Assembly: GCA_017418645.1 (NCBI GenBank)
Contig: JAFOND010000070.1
Coordinates: forward strand, 1-48,050
Source: Lachnospiraceae bacterium
Lineage (GTDB): Bacteria; Bacillota; Clostridia; Lachnospirales; Lachnospiraceae
Direction: 5' to 3'
Length of the DNA stretch: 48,050 bases
Part shown: positions 1 through 8,908 of the stretch, in pieces
Layout of the letters: every line of letters begins with the position of its first letter
Position numbering within the stretch: position 1 is the stretch's first letter
The notes under the pieces: model-generated
What the model saw: only the letters and a program-made list of their open reading frames with translations
Database searches by the model: none
What the model was told of the DNA's origin: nothing
Program-made: the position numbers and the translations under genes

Positions 1-270
1 ATCCGGATTAAGGTTTATATTGATAAATCCCGGTTTTACGGATTCCACGGACTTAAATGCCTCATTGTCCGAAACAAGGTTAACAACCTCTTCGGAAATC
101 ATAAAGGGCGCCTTTTTATACTGCTTTGCGGCAGCCATAGCACCGTTGCACTGATATTCGCAGAGGTCCGGTCTGTTGGAAAGCACTACATTGCCGAAAG
201 ACGGGTCATAACCCGCCTTTTTAAATCCGCTTTTAAGTATTTCGGAAAGTTCTTCCGTTAATGTTCTCAT
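1..270 (-). CDS. argS: Arginyl-tRNA synthetase, N-terminal part (cut by window edge)
   Basis: The first 90 codons of a leftward gene that runs off the window. The translation starts MRTLTEELSEIL and contains NRPDLCEYQCNGAMAAAK and a PGFINI motif. These are typical of the N-terminal 'Add-1' domain of arginyl-tRNA synthetase, which contacts the D-loop of tRNA-Arg. The HIGH and KMSK motifs would lie beyond the left edge, so catalytic integrity cannot be judged. The ATG is preceded by a GGAG ribosome binding site, and the gap to queT upstream is 20 bases, so the two are probably co-transcribed. No T-box leader is present. The identification rests on pattern recognition of the N-terminal domain only. 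Confidence 0.85.
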   Translation of the reverse strand, partial: MRTLTEELSEILKSGFKKAGYDPSFGNVVLSNRPDLCEYQCNGAMAAAKQYKKAPFMISEEVVNLVSDNEAFKSVESVKPGFININLNPD

Positions 271-290
271 TCGTCACTCCGTTTTTCTTT

Positions 291-830
291 TTATTCAGAT
301 TCGGCTGATACTTCTTCGGAAAACTTTACCTCTTCCTGATTCTTGAACACCGAATATCTTATCTTCCAAAGGGCTCCCTTTAAGAGCATTCCCAGTCCGC
401 ATACACATATTATCTCTCCTAAGGCTACGGTTACCACAAGGAAAAGCCATGCGTCCGGAACCTGATATGCAAGCTTCAATACCGGCGGGATTATAATCGC
501 ATTTGCGATAACCGGCGGAATCGTGAAAAGGAATTTAGTCTTCTTTAAAGCATAAGTTCCGAAAGCTCCGAGAAGCGTTGCAAGACTGCCGAAAACGATG
601 TCATAGATGGGAGCGCCCGTAAGAGCGTTTGCTATAAGACATCCTCCGAACAGCCCCGGTATTGCAGCCGGTGTGAATATCGGAAGAATGCAAAGCATCT
701 CCGAAAGTCTTACCTGAATGGCACCGCTTGCAAGTCCGAAAGCGTTGCTTATCATGGTGAGTACGACATAAAGCGCCGCGATCATTGCTCCCTGCGTAAT
801 GTAAAGAGCACCTTTTTTTGTTTTTTTCAT
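291..830 (-). CDS. queT: QueT-family ECF transporter S component (queuosine precursor uptake)
   Basis: A 179-residue, very hydrophobic protein with about five or six membrane segments. It begins with a Lys-rich tail (MKKTKKGALYITQGAM) and carries the QVRLSEMLCILP and GLFGGCLIANAL motifs seen in the QueT family of energy-coupling-factor S components. These proteins bind a queuosine precursor such as preQ1 and work with a shared EcfA/A'/T module, which is not in this window. The assignment is strongly supported by a preQ1-I-like riboswitch immediately upstream, whose 3' end contains the AGGAGG ribosome binding site of this gene. argS follows 20 bases downstream, probably in the same transcript. 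The C-terminus (about 160-179) is acidic and probably cytoplasmic. Confidence 0.9.
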   Translation of the reverse strand: MKKTKKGALYITQGAMIAALYVVLTMISNAFGLASGAIQVRLSEMLCILPIFTPAAIPGLFGGCLIANALTGAPIYDIVFGSLATLLGAFGTYALKKTKFLFTIPPVIANAIIIPPVLKLAYQVPDAWLFLVVTVALGEIICVCGLGMLLKGALWKIRYSVFKNQEEVKFSEEVSAESE

Positions 831-840
831 TTTTAATGTT

Positions 841-884
841 CCTCCTGGTTTTTATTAGCGTGGGGATGGACCTCGAACCCACGG
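841..884 (-). promoter_or_regulatory. preQ1-I riboswitch controlling queT translation
   Basis: On the minus strand a short stem CGTGGG/CCCACG (outer arm at 878-883) encloses a loop beginning TTCGAGG and ending ATCC. It is followed by an A-rich tail, AATAAAAACC, that runs into AGGAGG at 841-846. The loop GGU can pair with the tail ACC to give the H-type pseudoknot of class I preQ1 riboswitches. The layout matches the compact B. subtilis aptamer (stem, UUC-loop, A-rich tail, pseudoknot). The tail abuts the Shine-Dalgarno sequence, so ligand binding should block translation initiation. Confidence 0.85.
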
Positions 885-907
885 TTTTTTATTTTAAAAC
901 AGAATTA

Positions 908-1792
908 TTATTGCTGCTGTTTTTGAGCGGCATTCTGTTTCTTTACATCCTCAATGATCTTTTGTTTTAGATCCACACATTTATCTTTAACGCGGCTGGG
1001 CAGATTCTGGTTTGAAAGAAGCCTTGCCACGAGTTTGCTTGCAGTCTCGTATTCTCCGAAATATACGGACATGTTTGCAAGCATGAAATCCATTGTATTT
1101 GAATCTATCGATCCTACAAACGGCGGCATCTCCGTTGATGATGCCTTAATAAAACCTTCGTACGCCTGACGGTAGAATTCATCGTATTCCGCCTTCATCT
1201 GCGCCTTCTTTGCCTTTTGTTCTTCCGTTCCTTCCGGAGCGGTCTTTAACATTTCACGATAAAGCCATGCAATCTTAAGGCATGTATATGATTTTTCGGA
1301 AAGCTTGCCTCTCTTTACCATTGTGGAAACAAGAGCAAGTTTAAAACGGTCAACAGCCTGTTCATACGTATAAGTCTCATATTCCTGATCCTTGATGGAG
1401 CGGAACTTACTTCCGATCTCGTTTCTGACAAGTTTCATCTGTGCGGGTATAAGCGACATAAACGTGCTGTTTAATGCAGCATAACCGCAATGCGGGCATG
1501 CACACGCATCATACTTTGTCTTATCGATGATCGTCGGTATGGGACGAAGATCAAAATCGGATTCCTGTGAACGTACCTTACCGGTCTTAACAACCAAAGT
1601 ATGGAATTTGTTGTCGCAGACGGGGCATGTAACGGTCTTTGAAAGCACAAGATCCTTTTCCTCCACAGGCTTTTCTTCTTTCTTTACCTGTTTTGCGACC
1701 TGCCTTTTATTGCCCTGTGATTCCTCTTCGAGGATATCCACATCGCCCATTCCGGAAAATCCGAATTTTTCAAGTCCGGCAAATAAATTCAT
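908..1792 (-). CDS. DUF2225 family zinc-ribbon-like protein
   Basis: A 294-residue soluble protein. A short N-terminal tail with a charged, Lys/Glu-rich linker (about 22-48) precedes a Cys pair CPVC (C56, C59). Then come the family hallmark KVRSQESDFDLRP and a second cluster, C97/C99/C102 in ACACPHCGYA, which together probably bind zinc. The rest is helical and TPR-like, with the C-terminal 20 residues Lys/Gln-rich. These features match DUF2225 (PF09986), whose biochemical role is unknown. The start codon overlaps the glnS stop in a TAATG arrangement, so translation is probably coupled. The preQ1 riboswitch begins about 24 bases after its stop codon with no terminator visible between. Confidence 0.8.
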   Translation of the reverse strand: MNLFAGLEKFGFSGMGDVDILEEESQGNKRQVAKQVKKEEKPVEEKDLVLSKTVTCPVCDNKFHTLVVKTGKVRSQESDFDLRPIPTIIDKTKYDACACPHCGYAALNSTFMSLIPAQMKLVRNEIGSKFRSIKDQEYETYTYEQAVDRFKLALVSTMVKRGKLSEKSYTCLKIAWLYREMLKTAPEGTEEQKAKKAQMKAEYDEFYRQAYEGFIKASSTEMPPFVGSIDSNTMDFMLANMSVYFGEYETASKLVARLLSNQNLPSRVKDKCVDLKQKIIEDVKKQNAAQKQQQ

Positions 1793-3471
1793 TAGTTTGC
1801 ACCTCCACCCTGTGCGGGTAATTTAAAAGAACTCTTAAGTGATACAATACGGTTAAATACCGGTTCGTTTTCCGCGGAGTCTTTATAGTCCACGGTGTAG
1901 AATCCGTTCCGTACAAACTGAAAGCTTTCAAACGCCTTTGCGCTCTTTACGCCTTCTTCGATGACGGCTTCGCATACTTTCAGTGAATCCGGATTGAAAT
2001 TAATCTCTCCCTCTTCGTTGTATACTCCCTTTTCTTCGTCGATAAGGTTTTCATAGAGACGAACGGTTCCCTTGTAATTATGGTTTGCGGACACCCAGTG
2101 TATCGTGCCCTTTACCTTTCTTCCGTCGGGGGCATTTCCTCCCCTGGTTTCGGGATCATACGTGCAGTGTATCTCTTTTATGCTTCCGTCCGGATTTTTT
2201 TCCACTCCTGTACAGGTAACAAGATACGCATTCATAAGACGTACTTCGTTTCCGGGGAAAAGTCTGAAATACTTCTTCGGCGGTTCTTCCATAAAGTCTT
2301 CGGCTTCGATGAAAAGTTCCCTTTCAAAGATAACCTTTCGGCTTCCCAAAGATTCATTCTCAAGGTTGTTCGCCACATCAAGAAGTTCCGTCTGTCCCTC
2401 CGGATAATTGTCTATGACAAGTTTTACCGGATCGAGAACTGCCATAACTCTCGGCCTCTTAACCTTCAGATCCTCTCTTATGCAATATTCCAGCATACCG
2501 TATTCCGCGGACGCCTGCGATTTTGAAACACCGCAAAGTTCCACGAACATCCTGATGGATTCGGGAGTAAACCCTCTCCTCTTTAAGCCTGCAATGGAGA
2601 CAAGGCGTGGATCGTCCCATCCGTCAACCTTTCCTTCTTCAACAAGCTTCTTGATGTATCTCTTTCCTGTTACAACATTTGTAAGATACATCTTTGCAAA
2701 TTCGATCTGCCTTGGGGGCATTTCATATTCAAGTTCCTTAACTACCCAGTCATAAAGCGGTCTGTGATCTTCAAACTCAAGCGTGCATATCGAATGAGTG
2801 ATTCCTTCGATCGCATCCTCGATCGGATGCGCAAAATCGTACATGGGATATATGCACCATTTGTCGCCCGTTCTGTGATGGCTGATATGCGCTACACGAT
2901 ATATTACGGGATCTCTCATATTGATGTTCGGAGACGCCATATCAATCTTCGCGCGAAGTACAAGACTTCCGTCTTCATACTTTCCTGCCTTCATCTCTTC
3001 GAAAAGCTTTTTACTCTCTTCGACGGGACGGTCTCTGTTGGGGTCGTTTGTTCCCGCTTCCGTAAGGGTTCCTCTTGTCTCTTTTATCTTTTCCGCGGAA
3101 AGATCGGAAACATAGGCCTTCCCCTTTTCGATAAGCTTAACGGCCGCTTCATACATTTTATCAAAATAGTCGGATGCAAAATAAAGATGATCCTTATAAT
3201 CGGCACCGAGCCATTTGATGTCCGAAAGAATGGAATCCACGAATTCATCCTTCTCTTTTGTGGGATTCGTGTCATCAAAACGCATATGGAACTCGCCGTC
3301 ATATTCCTTCGACAACCCATAGTTTAAAAGGATCGACTTTGCGTGTCCTATATGAAGATATCCGTTGGGTTCCGGCGGGAATCGCGTACATACATGATCG
3401 TACACTCCCTCCGAAAGATCCTTGTCTATCTCTCTTTCTATAAAATTTCTTGATACTGTTTCGTTTTCCAT
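1792..3471 (-). CDS. glnS: Glutaminyl-tRNA synthetase
   Basis: This 559-residue class Ic synthetase charges tRNA-Gln with glutamine directly. The signature [16 protein letters not shown] has the HIGH motif at 40-43. FDDTNP follows at about 65-70, and the KMSKS-equivalent loop reads VVTGKR (266-271), followed by GWDDPRL. The C-terminal half has the beta-barrel anticodon-binding region (for example [10 protein letters not shown]). Length agrees with bacterial GlnRS (about 550). GlnRS is patchily distributed in Firmicutes, many of which use the GatCAB route instead, so its presence fits a lineage that acquired it. The gap to the rhomboid-like gene is 14 bases and the DUF2225 gene overlaps its stop, giving a three-gene operon. 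No T-box is present. Confidence 0.95.
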   Translation of the reverse strand: MENETVSRNFIEREIDKDLSEGVYDHVCTRFPPEPNGYLHIGHAKSILLNYGLSKEYDGEFHMRFDDTNPTKEKDEFVDSILSDIKWLGADYKDHLYFASDYFDKMYEAAVKLIEKGKAYVSDLSAEKIKETRGTLTEAGTNDPNRDRPVEESKKLFEEMKAGKYEDGSLVLRAKIDMASPNINMRDPVIYRVAHISHHRTGDKWCIYPMYDFAHPIEDAIEGITHSICTLEFEDHRPLYDWVVKELEYEMPPRQIEFAKMYLTNVVTGKRYIKKLVEEGKVDGWDDPRLVSIAGLKRRGFTPESIRMFVELCGVSKSQASAEYGMLEYCIREDLKVKRPRVMAVLDPVKLVIDNYPEGQTELLDVANNLENESLGSRKVIFERELFIEAEDFMEEPPKKYFRLFPGNEVRLMNAYLVTCTGVEKNPDGSIKEIHCTYDPETRGGNAPDGRKVKGTIHWVSANHNYKGTVRLYENLIDEEKGVYNEEGEINFNPDSLKVCEAVIEEGVKSAKAFESFQFVRNGFYTVDYKDSAENEPVFNRIVSLKSSFKLPAQGGGAN

Positions 3472-3485
3472 TTACCTTTTTCCTT

Positions 3486-4406
3486 TTACTGTTTATGTGT
3501 GTGCGTGAACAGATGATCTTCGCAATACTCATAATTTCCGTTACATTTTGAGCAGAACCGGAAAGTAAGTTCCGGGTTGGAGATCTCCGTCCTTCCGCAT
3601 ATCGCACACTTATGTCTTGCTACGGGCCCGTTGTTTGCATGTGGTTTTTTCGCGCCATCGGCACTTCCCGCACCCGAAAAATGGCTGTTCATCCCGGCGT
3701 TATACTGCCGCTTGAATTCGTTCCGCCTGTGGATGTCCCGCGGATCTATCCGTTTCAGATTCCTCGTCATAAGGAAGAATATTACAAAGTTTAAAAGAGA
3801 GCTTACTATCGCCACCTTTGCGGGCATGGGATAGACAATGATCTCATAAACCGTAATTACCGCATATACGATCGCCATCCATTTCATCTTTATCGGAATG
3901 ATGAAATAAAGATATACTTTCATCTCCGGGAAACTCATGGCAAACGCAAGGAAGATTGACATATTGACATATGTGGTACTGATATAGCTTCCTATTCCGA
4001 GAAGCGGGGTCTGATGGATCAAAAAGTAGATAAGATAATATATGAACGAACCGAGGAGCGTAAAGATAAGCCCTCCGAACATATATACATTAAATCTGAA
4101 AGTTCCCCAGTTTGCTTCAAGCACGGTTCCGAGCTGCCAGTAAAAGTACACCATGATAAGTATAAGCAAAATCGAAAACATGCTTCCCAGCGTGTAGGGC
4201 GGGATCATTATCCAGGTAATAAGGCGCCAGAACTGTAAACCGTGAATTATATAGTACGGTTCAAGCGTCATAAGACTAATAACATCAAATCTAAAAATAT
4301 TACCCGCTATAACGAAAAGATACCCCACTCCGTATCCTATCAGAAGGTAGTTGATAAGGTGTCTTATCGCGTATTTTCCGAACTTTCTCTCCAGTCTGTC
4401 AAACAT
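3486..4406 (-). CDS. Rhomboid-like membrane pseudoprotease with C-terminal zinc-binding tail
   Basis: A 306-residue protein with about six membrane segments between residues 15 and 215 and a cytoplasmic tail. The motif QFWRLITW and the later LGTVLEANWGTFRFNVYM resemble the L1-loop and TM2 region of rhomboid proteases. The catalytic GxSG motif is absent: the equivalent stretch reads LLGIGSYISTTYVN. A derlin/iRhom-like non-proteolytic role is therefore plausible. The tail carries CxxC pairs C267/C270 and C285/C288 plus C295 and H298, consistent with a small zinc ribbon. It is the first gene of the operon with glnS and the DUF2225 gene and has a consensus sigma-A promoter. The family call is by motif only. 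Confidence 0.6.
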   Translation of the reverse strand: MFDRLERKFGKYAIRHLINYLLIGYGVGYLFVIAGNIFRFDVISLMTLEPYYIIHGLQFWRLITWIMIPPYTLGSMFSILLILIMVYFYWQLGTVLEANWGTFRFNVYMFGGLIFTLLGSFIYYLIYFLIHQTPLLGIGSYISTTYVNMSIFLAFAMSFPEMKVYLYFIIPIKMKWMAIVYAVITVYEIIVYPMPAKVAIVSSLLNFVIFFLMTRNLKRIDPRDIHRRNEFKRQYNAGMNSHFSGAGSADGAKKPHANNGPVARHKCAICGRTEISNPELTFRFCSKCNGNYEYCEDHLFTHTHKQ

Positions 4407-4445
4407 CAGAAATCTTCCCTAAACCAATTTATTTCAAACCATATT

Positions 4446-4474
4446 ATTATAGGTGTGTACGCTGTTTTTGTCAA
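4446..4474 (-). promoter_or_regulatory. Consensus sigma-A promoter for the rhomboid-like gene-glnS-DUF2225 operon
   Basis: On the minus strand TTGACA (4469-4474) is separated by 17 bases from TATAAT (4446-4451), a perfect match to the vegetative consensus. It lies 40 bases upstream of the rhomboid-like ATG and directly beside the palindromic repeat at 4481-4544. Confidence 0.85.
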
Positions 4475-4480
4475 TGATTT

Positions 4481-4544
4481 GCCTTCCCCTTGAGGGGAAG
4501 GTGTCGGCATAGCCGACGGATGAGGTGTAGCCGCAAAGCGGCGT
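4481..4544. repeat. Three-hairpin palindromic (REP/MITE-like) repeat
   Basis: Three consecutive perfect inverted repeats: 4482-4490/4493-4501 (CCTTCCCCT/AGGGGAAGG), 4503-4508/4512-4517 (GTCGGC/GCCGAC) and 4530-4534/4538-4542 (GCCGC/GCGGC), with GGATGAGGTG between the second and third. From memory, this arrangement resembles a dispersed palindromic element found in many gut Clostridia. It lies 8 bases beyond the stop of the giant activase gene, where it could end or stabilise that transcript, although no U-run follows. Only one copy is in this window. Confidence 0.65.
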
Positions 4545-4551
4545 CACATTT

Positions 4552-7500
4552 CTACGCAATACTTGTTTTTTTCAGATTCTTGTTCGCAGTCGATAGCATA
4601 AGCTTGATGCGATTCAGCTGATTAACCTCCGATGCGCCCGGATCGTAATCGATCGCTACGATATTCGCATCCGGGTTGTCGTGACGTATCTTCTTGATAA
4701 CGCCCTTGCCCACAACATGGTTCGGCAGGCATCCGAAAGGCTGTATGCAGACGATATTCTTAGCACCGTCTTCTATCAGTTCAAGCATCTCTCCGGTAAG
4801 GAACCAGCCTTCTCCGGTCTGGTTGCCTATGGAAACGATATCCTTCGCGCGACCTGCGGTTGTATTGATATACGCAGGCGGAGTAAATCTCTTTGATTTT
4901 TTGAATTCGGATCTTGCCGCGGATCTTAACCACTCAAAGAATTTAATTCCCATATTGCAATAGAACTCGCTCTTTTTGCTTGTTCCGAGGTTATCCGTCT
5001 TAAATCCCGTGTTATAAAAGCAGTACAAAAGGAAGTCCGTAAGATCCGGTATGACTGCCTCCGCGCCTTCCGCTTCCAAAAGATCCGCAAGGTGATTGTT
5101 CGCGGCAGGAAGGAATTTGACAAGGATCTCTCCCACTATACCGACTCTGGGCTTAACAAGGTCTTCCTTTATCGGAAGGTTGTCAAAGTCGCGGATTATC
5201 TGCCTGCACATCTTTTTATACTTTGCATGTGAAAGCATTTTATCCTGCGTGATAAAATCTATAACCTTCTTTTTCCATTCCTCATGAAGTCTGTCCGCTG
5301 AGCCTTCCACAAGTTCATAGGGGCGAACGCGGTAAAGACAACGCATGAAAATATCTCCGAAAATAAGAGCGTAAAGACCGTGCTGCACAAGCTTCGGCGT
5401 AAAGGTAAAGCCCGGGTTCTTCTCAAGATTGTTAAGGTTCAGCGATATGACCGGAACGTCGGGATATCCCGCTTTCGCAAGGGCACGACGTATAAAGCCG
5501 ATATAGTTCGATGCACGGCATCCACCGCCCGTCTGCGATATAAGAACCGCGGTACGGCTCATATCAAAGTTTCCTTTCTGGATAGCCGCCATAAGCTGCC
5601 CCACAACTATAAGTGAAGGATAGCACGCATCGTTATTAACGAACTTAAGACCAACGTCAACACATTCCCTTGAGGGTATATCGGGAATCACAAGCTTATA
5701 CCCTGCGCTGTTAAAAGCCGGCGCAATAAGGTCGAAATGTATGGGTGACATCTGCGGACAGAGTATGGTATATTCCTCCCTCATCTTTTCCGTAAAAATA
5801 ACGCGATCATAGTTTGCGGGACGGATCTCGCGTTTCTGGTTCCTCTTTTCGCGTACGCGTATCGCCGCAAGAAGGGAACGGATCCTGATCCTTGCCGCTC
5901 CAAGGTTATTTACCTCATCGATCTTAAGGCAGGTATATATTTTTCCGGAGCCCGTAAGGATGTCGGCAACACAGTCCGTTGTTACCGCATCAAGACCGCA
6001 ACCGAAGGAATTAAGCTGTATGACGTCAAGGTCATCCCTCTTCTTTGCATAGTTTGCAGCCGCATACATTCTGGAGTGATACATCCACTGATCCATAACG
6101 ATAAGCGGTCTTTCAACGTTTCCGAGATGCGAGATGGAATCCTCCGTAAGGACGGCAAGTCCGTAGGAATTGATAAGATCGGGAATACCGTGATTGATCT
6201 CCGGATCGATATGATAAGGTCTTCCGCAGAGAACAATCCCTCTTCGTCCGGTTTCCTCCAGATATTTAAGGGTTTCCTCACCCTTTCTTTCCATATCCTC
6301 CCGGAAGGATGTAAGTTCTACCCAGCCTTTATGCGCTGCCGCGCGGACCTCAAGCGGGGTTATGTCAAACTCTTCCTTAAACACTTTTATAAGCTGATCC
6401 GTTAAGATCTGCTCGGAAGAAAACGCCATAAACGGATTTAGGAAACGTACCTTTCCGGATGTTATGGCATCCACGTTATTCTTTATGTTTTCCGCGTAAG
6501 ATGTTACGATCGGGCAGTTGTAATGGTTGTTTGAATCCGGGAATTCATTCCTTTCATAGGGAACACAGGGGTAGAAAATGAAATCCGGTTCTTCTTTTAT
6601 CAGCCATTCGATATGACCGTGAGCAAGCTTTGCGGGATAACATTCCGATTCACTCGGAATTGATTCGATGCCCAGTTCGTAAATCTTTCTGTTTGATGCC
6701 GGTGAAATAATAACCGAGAACCCCAGTTCCTTAAAGAAGGTCGCCCAGAAAGGATAGTTTTCATACATGTTAAGAACACGGGGTATTCCCACCGTTCCGC
6801 GCTTTGCTTCCTCTTTTGAAAGCGGCTCGTAAGAAAACATCTTTTCCATCTTATATTCGTAAAGATTAGGAATATTGTCCTTGTTCTTTTCCTGTCCGAG
6901 ACCTTTTTCGCATCTGTTCCCCGTGATAAAACGTCTGTTGTCGTTAAAGAGATTTATCGTAAGAAGACAATGGTTCATACAGCCCTGGCAGCGTGTAAGC
7001 TTTGTCTTAAACGTAAGATCGTTTATCTCATCAATGGAAAGCATGGTTGTTTCTTTGCTGTCCGCATATCTTTCCCTGGCAATAAGCGCTGCGCCGAAAG
7101 CACCCATAATACCGGCGATATCCGGACGCGTCGCCTCAACACCCGAAATCTTTTCAAAAGATCTTAAAACCGCATCGTTATAGAAGGTTCCTCCCTGAAC
7201 AACAACATTTTCACCAAGGTCCTTGGGATCGGAAAGTTTGATAACCTTAAAAAGAGCATTCTTTATTACGGAATATGCAAGTCCGGCGGAAATATCGGAA
7301 ACGGAAGCGCCTTCCTTCTGCGCCTGCTTAACCTTTGAATTCATAAACACCGTACATCTTGTTCCAAGATCGATGGGGTGCTTGGCAAAAAGCGCTTCTT
7401 TCGCAAAGTCCTGAACGGAAAAATTAAGGGACTTTGCAAAGGTTTCGATAAAGGATCCGCAGCCGGAAGAACATGCTTCGTTAAGCTGTACGGAATCAAC

Positions 7501-8796
7501 AGTCTCGTCCTTTATTTTTATGCATTTCATGTCCTGACCACCAATGTCGAGGATACAGTCTACTTTCGGGTTAAAGAAGGCAGCTGCATAATAATGGGCA
7601 ACGGTCTCAACTTCTCCCTCTTCCAGCTTAAGAGCGGATTTTAAGAGCGCCTCACCGTAACCGGTAGAACATGAATGTACGATCTTCGCTTCTTTGGGAA
7701 GTTTTTTATAGATATCCTGCAGCGCTCCGATGGACGTTGTAAGCGGACTTCCGTTGTTGCTGCTGTAGAATGAATACAGAAGGGTTCCGTCTTCGCCCAC
7801 AAGAGCAAGTTTTGTCGTTGTTGAACCGGCATCGATACCCAGATAACAGTTTCCCTTATACGTCGAAAGATCACCCGTTGTGACGTGGTTGTTTCCGTGA
7901 CGGTTAAGGAATTCCTTATACTCGTTCTCATCCTTAAACAGAGGATCCATACGTGCGACTTCAAACTCCATATGGATTTCCGTCGAGAGTTTTTCTATGA
8001 GTTCGGAAAGCATCTCGTTCTTCTTTTCGTCGAAATTCAGAGCGGATCCTATTGCCGCAAAAAGATGGGAGTTTTCCGGGATTATCGTGTGTTCCGCATC
8101 CAGTTTTAAGGTGCGGATAAAAGATTCGCGGAGCTGATCCAGGAAGTGAAGCGGACCACCGAGAAAGGCAACATGTCCGCGGATCGGTTTCCCGCAAGCA
8201 AGACCGGAAATTGTCTGGTTTACCACGGCCTGAAAGATGGACGCGGAAAGGTCCTCACGGGTTGCGCCTTCGTTTATGAGAGGCTGTATATCCGTTTTTG
8301 CAAAAACACCGCAACGCGCCGCTATGGGATAGATAGCCTTATAATCCTTTGCATATTCGTTAAGACCGGAGGCATCCGTCTGGATAAGAGATGCCATCTG
8401 ATCGATGAAAGAACCCGTACCTCCGGCACAGATCCCGTTCATTCTCTGTTCAATATTTCCGTTTTCAAAATATATGATCTTTGCGTCTTCGCCGCCCAGT
8501 TCTATGGCAACATCCGTCTTCGGAGCATAAAACTCCAGCGCCGTGGACACAGCGACAACTTCCTGATTAAAAGGAACTTCAAGATGCTTTGCAAGAGTAA
8601 GCCCGCCGGATCCCGTTATCATCGGGGACACGGAGATATCCTCCGTTATGTCGTAGGCTTTTTCCAGAAGTGTTTTAAGAGTCTCCCTTATATTTGCAAA
8701 ATGTCTTTCGTAGTCGGAAAAGATAAGGTTGTTTTCCTCATCCAAAAGCGCAATTTTTACTGTTGTTGAGCCGATATCGATACCCAATTTGTACAT
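4552..8796 (-). CDS. Giant 2-hydroxyacyl-CoA dehydratase activase/dehydratase-like fusion protein
   Basis: This 1414-residue protein begins with two tandem BcrAD/BadFG (HgdC-like) ATPase domains, about 3-255 and 317-575. Each has a GIDIGSTT or GIDAGSTT phosphate loop. Each also has the Cys pair that in dimeric HgdC holds one [4Fe-4S] cluster: C123 in CAGGTGSF and C162 in RCGVF, then C442 and C481 in RCTVF. A Cys-rich motif RCQGCMNHC (C603, C606, C610, with C629) opens a DUF2229-type region. The C-terminal ~700 residues resemble 2-hydroxyacyl-CoA dehydratase subunits. HgdC-type activators use ATP to drive an electron to very low potential for a partner dehydratase. Here both functions may sit in one chain. 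The true substrate of this conserved clostridial family is unknown. An AAGGAG site precedes the ATG. It is monocistronic by spacing. Confidence 0.8.
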   Translation of the reverse strand: MYKLGIDIGSTTVKIALLDEENNLIFSDYERHFANIRETLKTLLEKAYDITEDISVSPMITGSGGLTLAKHLEVPFNQEVVAVSTALEFYAPKTDVAIELGGEDAKIIYFENGNIEQRMNGICAGGTGSFIDQMASLIQTDASGLNEYAKDYKAIYPIAARCGVFAKTDIQPLINEGATREDLSASIFQAVVNQTISGLACGKPIRGHVAFLGGPLHFLDQLRESFIRTLKLDAEHTIIPENSHLFAAIGSALNFDEKKNEMLSELIEKLSTEIHMEFEVARMDPLFKDENEYKEFLNRHGNNHVTTGDLSTYKGNCYLGIDAGSTTTKLALVGEDGTLLYSFYSSNNGSPLTTSIGALQDIYKKLPKEAKIVHSCSTGYGEALLKSALKLEEGEVETVAHYYAAAFFNPKVDCILDIGGQDMKCIKIKDETVDSVQLNEACSSGCGSFIETFAKSLNFSVQDFAKEALFAKHPIDLGTRCTVFMNSKVKQAQKEGASVSDISAGLAYSVIKNALFKVIKLSDPKDLGENVVVQGGTFYNDAVLRSFEKISGVEATRPDIAGIMGAFGAALIARERYADSKETTMLSIDEINDLTFKTKLTRCQGCMNHCLLTINLFNDNRRFITGNRCEKGLGQEKNKDNIPNLYEYKMEKMFSYEPLSKEEAKRGTVGIPRVLNMYENYPFWATFFKELGFSVIISPASNRKIYELGIESIPSESECYPAKLAHGHIEWLIKEEPDFIFYPCVPYERNEFPDSNNHYNCPIVTSYAENIKNNVDAITSGKVRFLNPFMAFSSEQILTDQLIKVFKEEFDITPLEVRAAAHKGWVELTSFREDMERKGEETLKYLEETGRRGIVLCGRPYHIDPEINHGIPDLINSYGLAVLTEDSISHLGNVERPLIVMDQWMYHSRMYAAANYAKKRDDLDVIQLNSFGCGLDAVTTDCVADILTGSGKIYTCLKIDEVNNLGAARIRIRSLLAAIRVREKRNQKREIRPANYDRVIFTEKMREEYTILCPQMSPIHFDLIAPAFNSAGYKLVIPDIPSRECVDVGLKFVNNDACYPSLIVVGQLMAAIQKGNFDMSRTAVLISQTGGGCRASNYIGFIRRALAKAGYPDVPVISLNLNNLEKNPGFTFTPKLVQHGLYALIFGDIFMRCLYRVRPYELVEGSADRLHEEWKKKVIDFITQDKMLSHAKYKKMCRQIIRDFDNLPIKEDLVKPRVGIVGEILVKFLPAANNHLADLLEAEGAEAVIPDLTDFLLYCFYNTGFKTDNLGTSKKSEFYCNMGIKFFEWLRSAARSEFKKSKRFTPPAYINTTAGRAKDIVSIGNQTGEGWFLTGEMLELIEDGAKNIVCIQPFGCLPNHVVGKGVIKKIRHDNPDANIVAIDYDPGASEVNQLNRIKLMLSTANKNLKKTSIA

Positions 8797-8871
8797 ATTC
8801 TTTCTCCTTTACACAATCCGTCGTATTATAATAGGAGAAATCCGTTTTTTCCATATACAAATTGCCGAAAG

Positions 8872-8908
8872 TGAAAATAAAAAGCCTAAAAGATACCCTT
8901 TATGGCTT
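8872..8908 (-). terminator. Rho-independent terminator overlapping the mtnA stop codon
   Basis: On the minus strand AAGCC...GGCTT arms (outer 8898-8908 and 8882-8892, with a two-base internal mismatch) form an imperfect stem. It is followed by TTTTTATTTT. The TAG stop at 8886-8888 lies inside the 3' arm. Confidence 0.6.

Noticed and set aside
860..884. tRNA T-arm-like sequence (GTGGGTTCGA...CCCAC) near queT
   Set aside because: It resembles the 3' end of a tRNA, but there is no acceptor stem, anticodon arm or CCA. The stem, A-rich tail and placement at queT fit a preQ1 riboswitch better.
2764..3327. 187-codon plus-strand reading frame inside glnS
   Set aside because: Antisense shadow of a strongly conserved gene; no ribosome site or family match.
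8146..8769. 207-codon plus-strand reading frame inside the activase gene
   Set aside because: Antisense shadow; Cys/Arg/Tyr-rich composition typical of reversed coding sequence.
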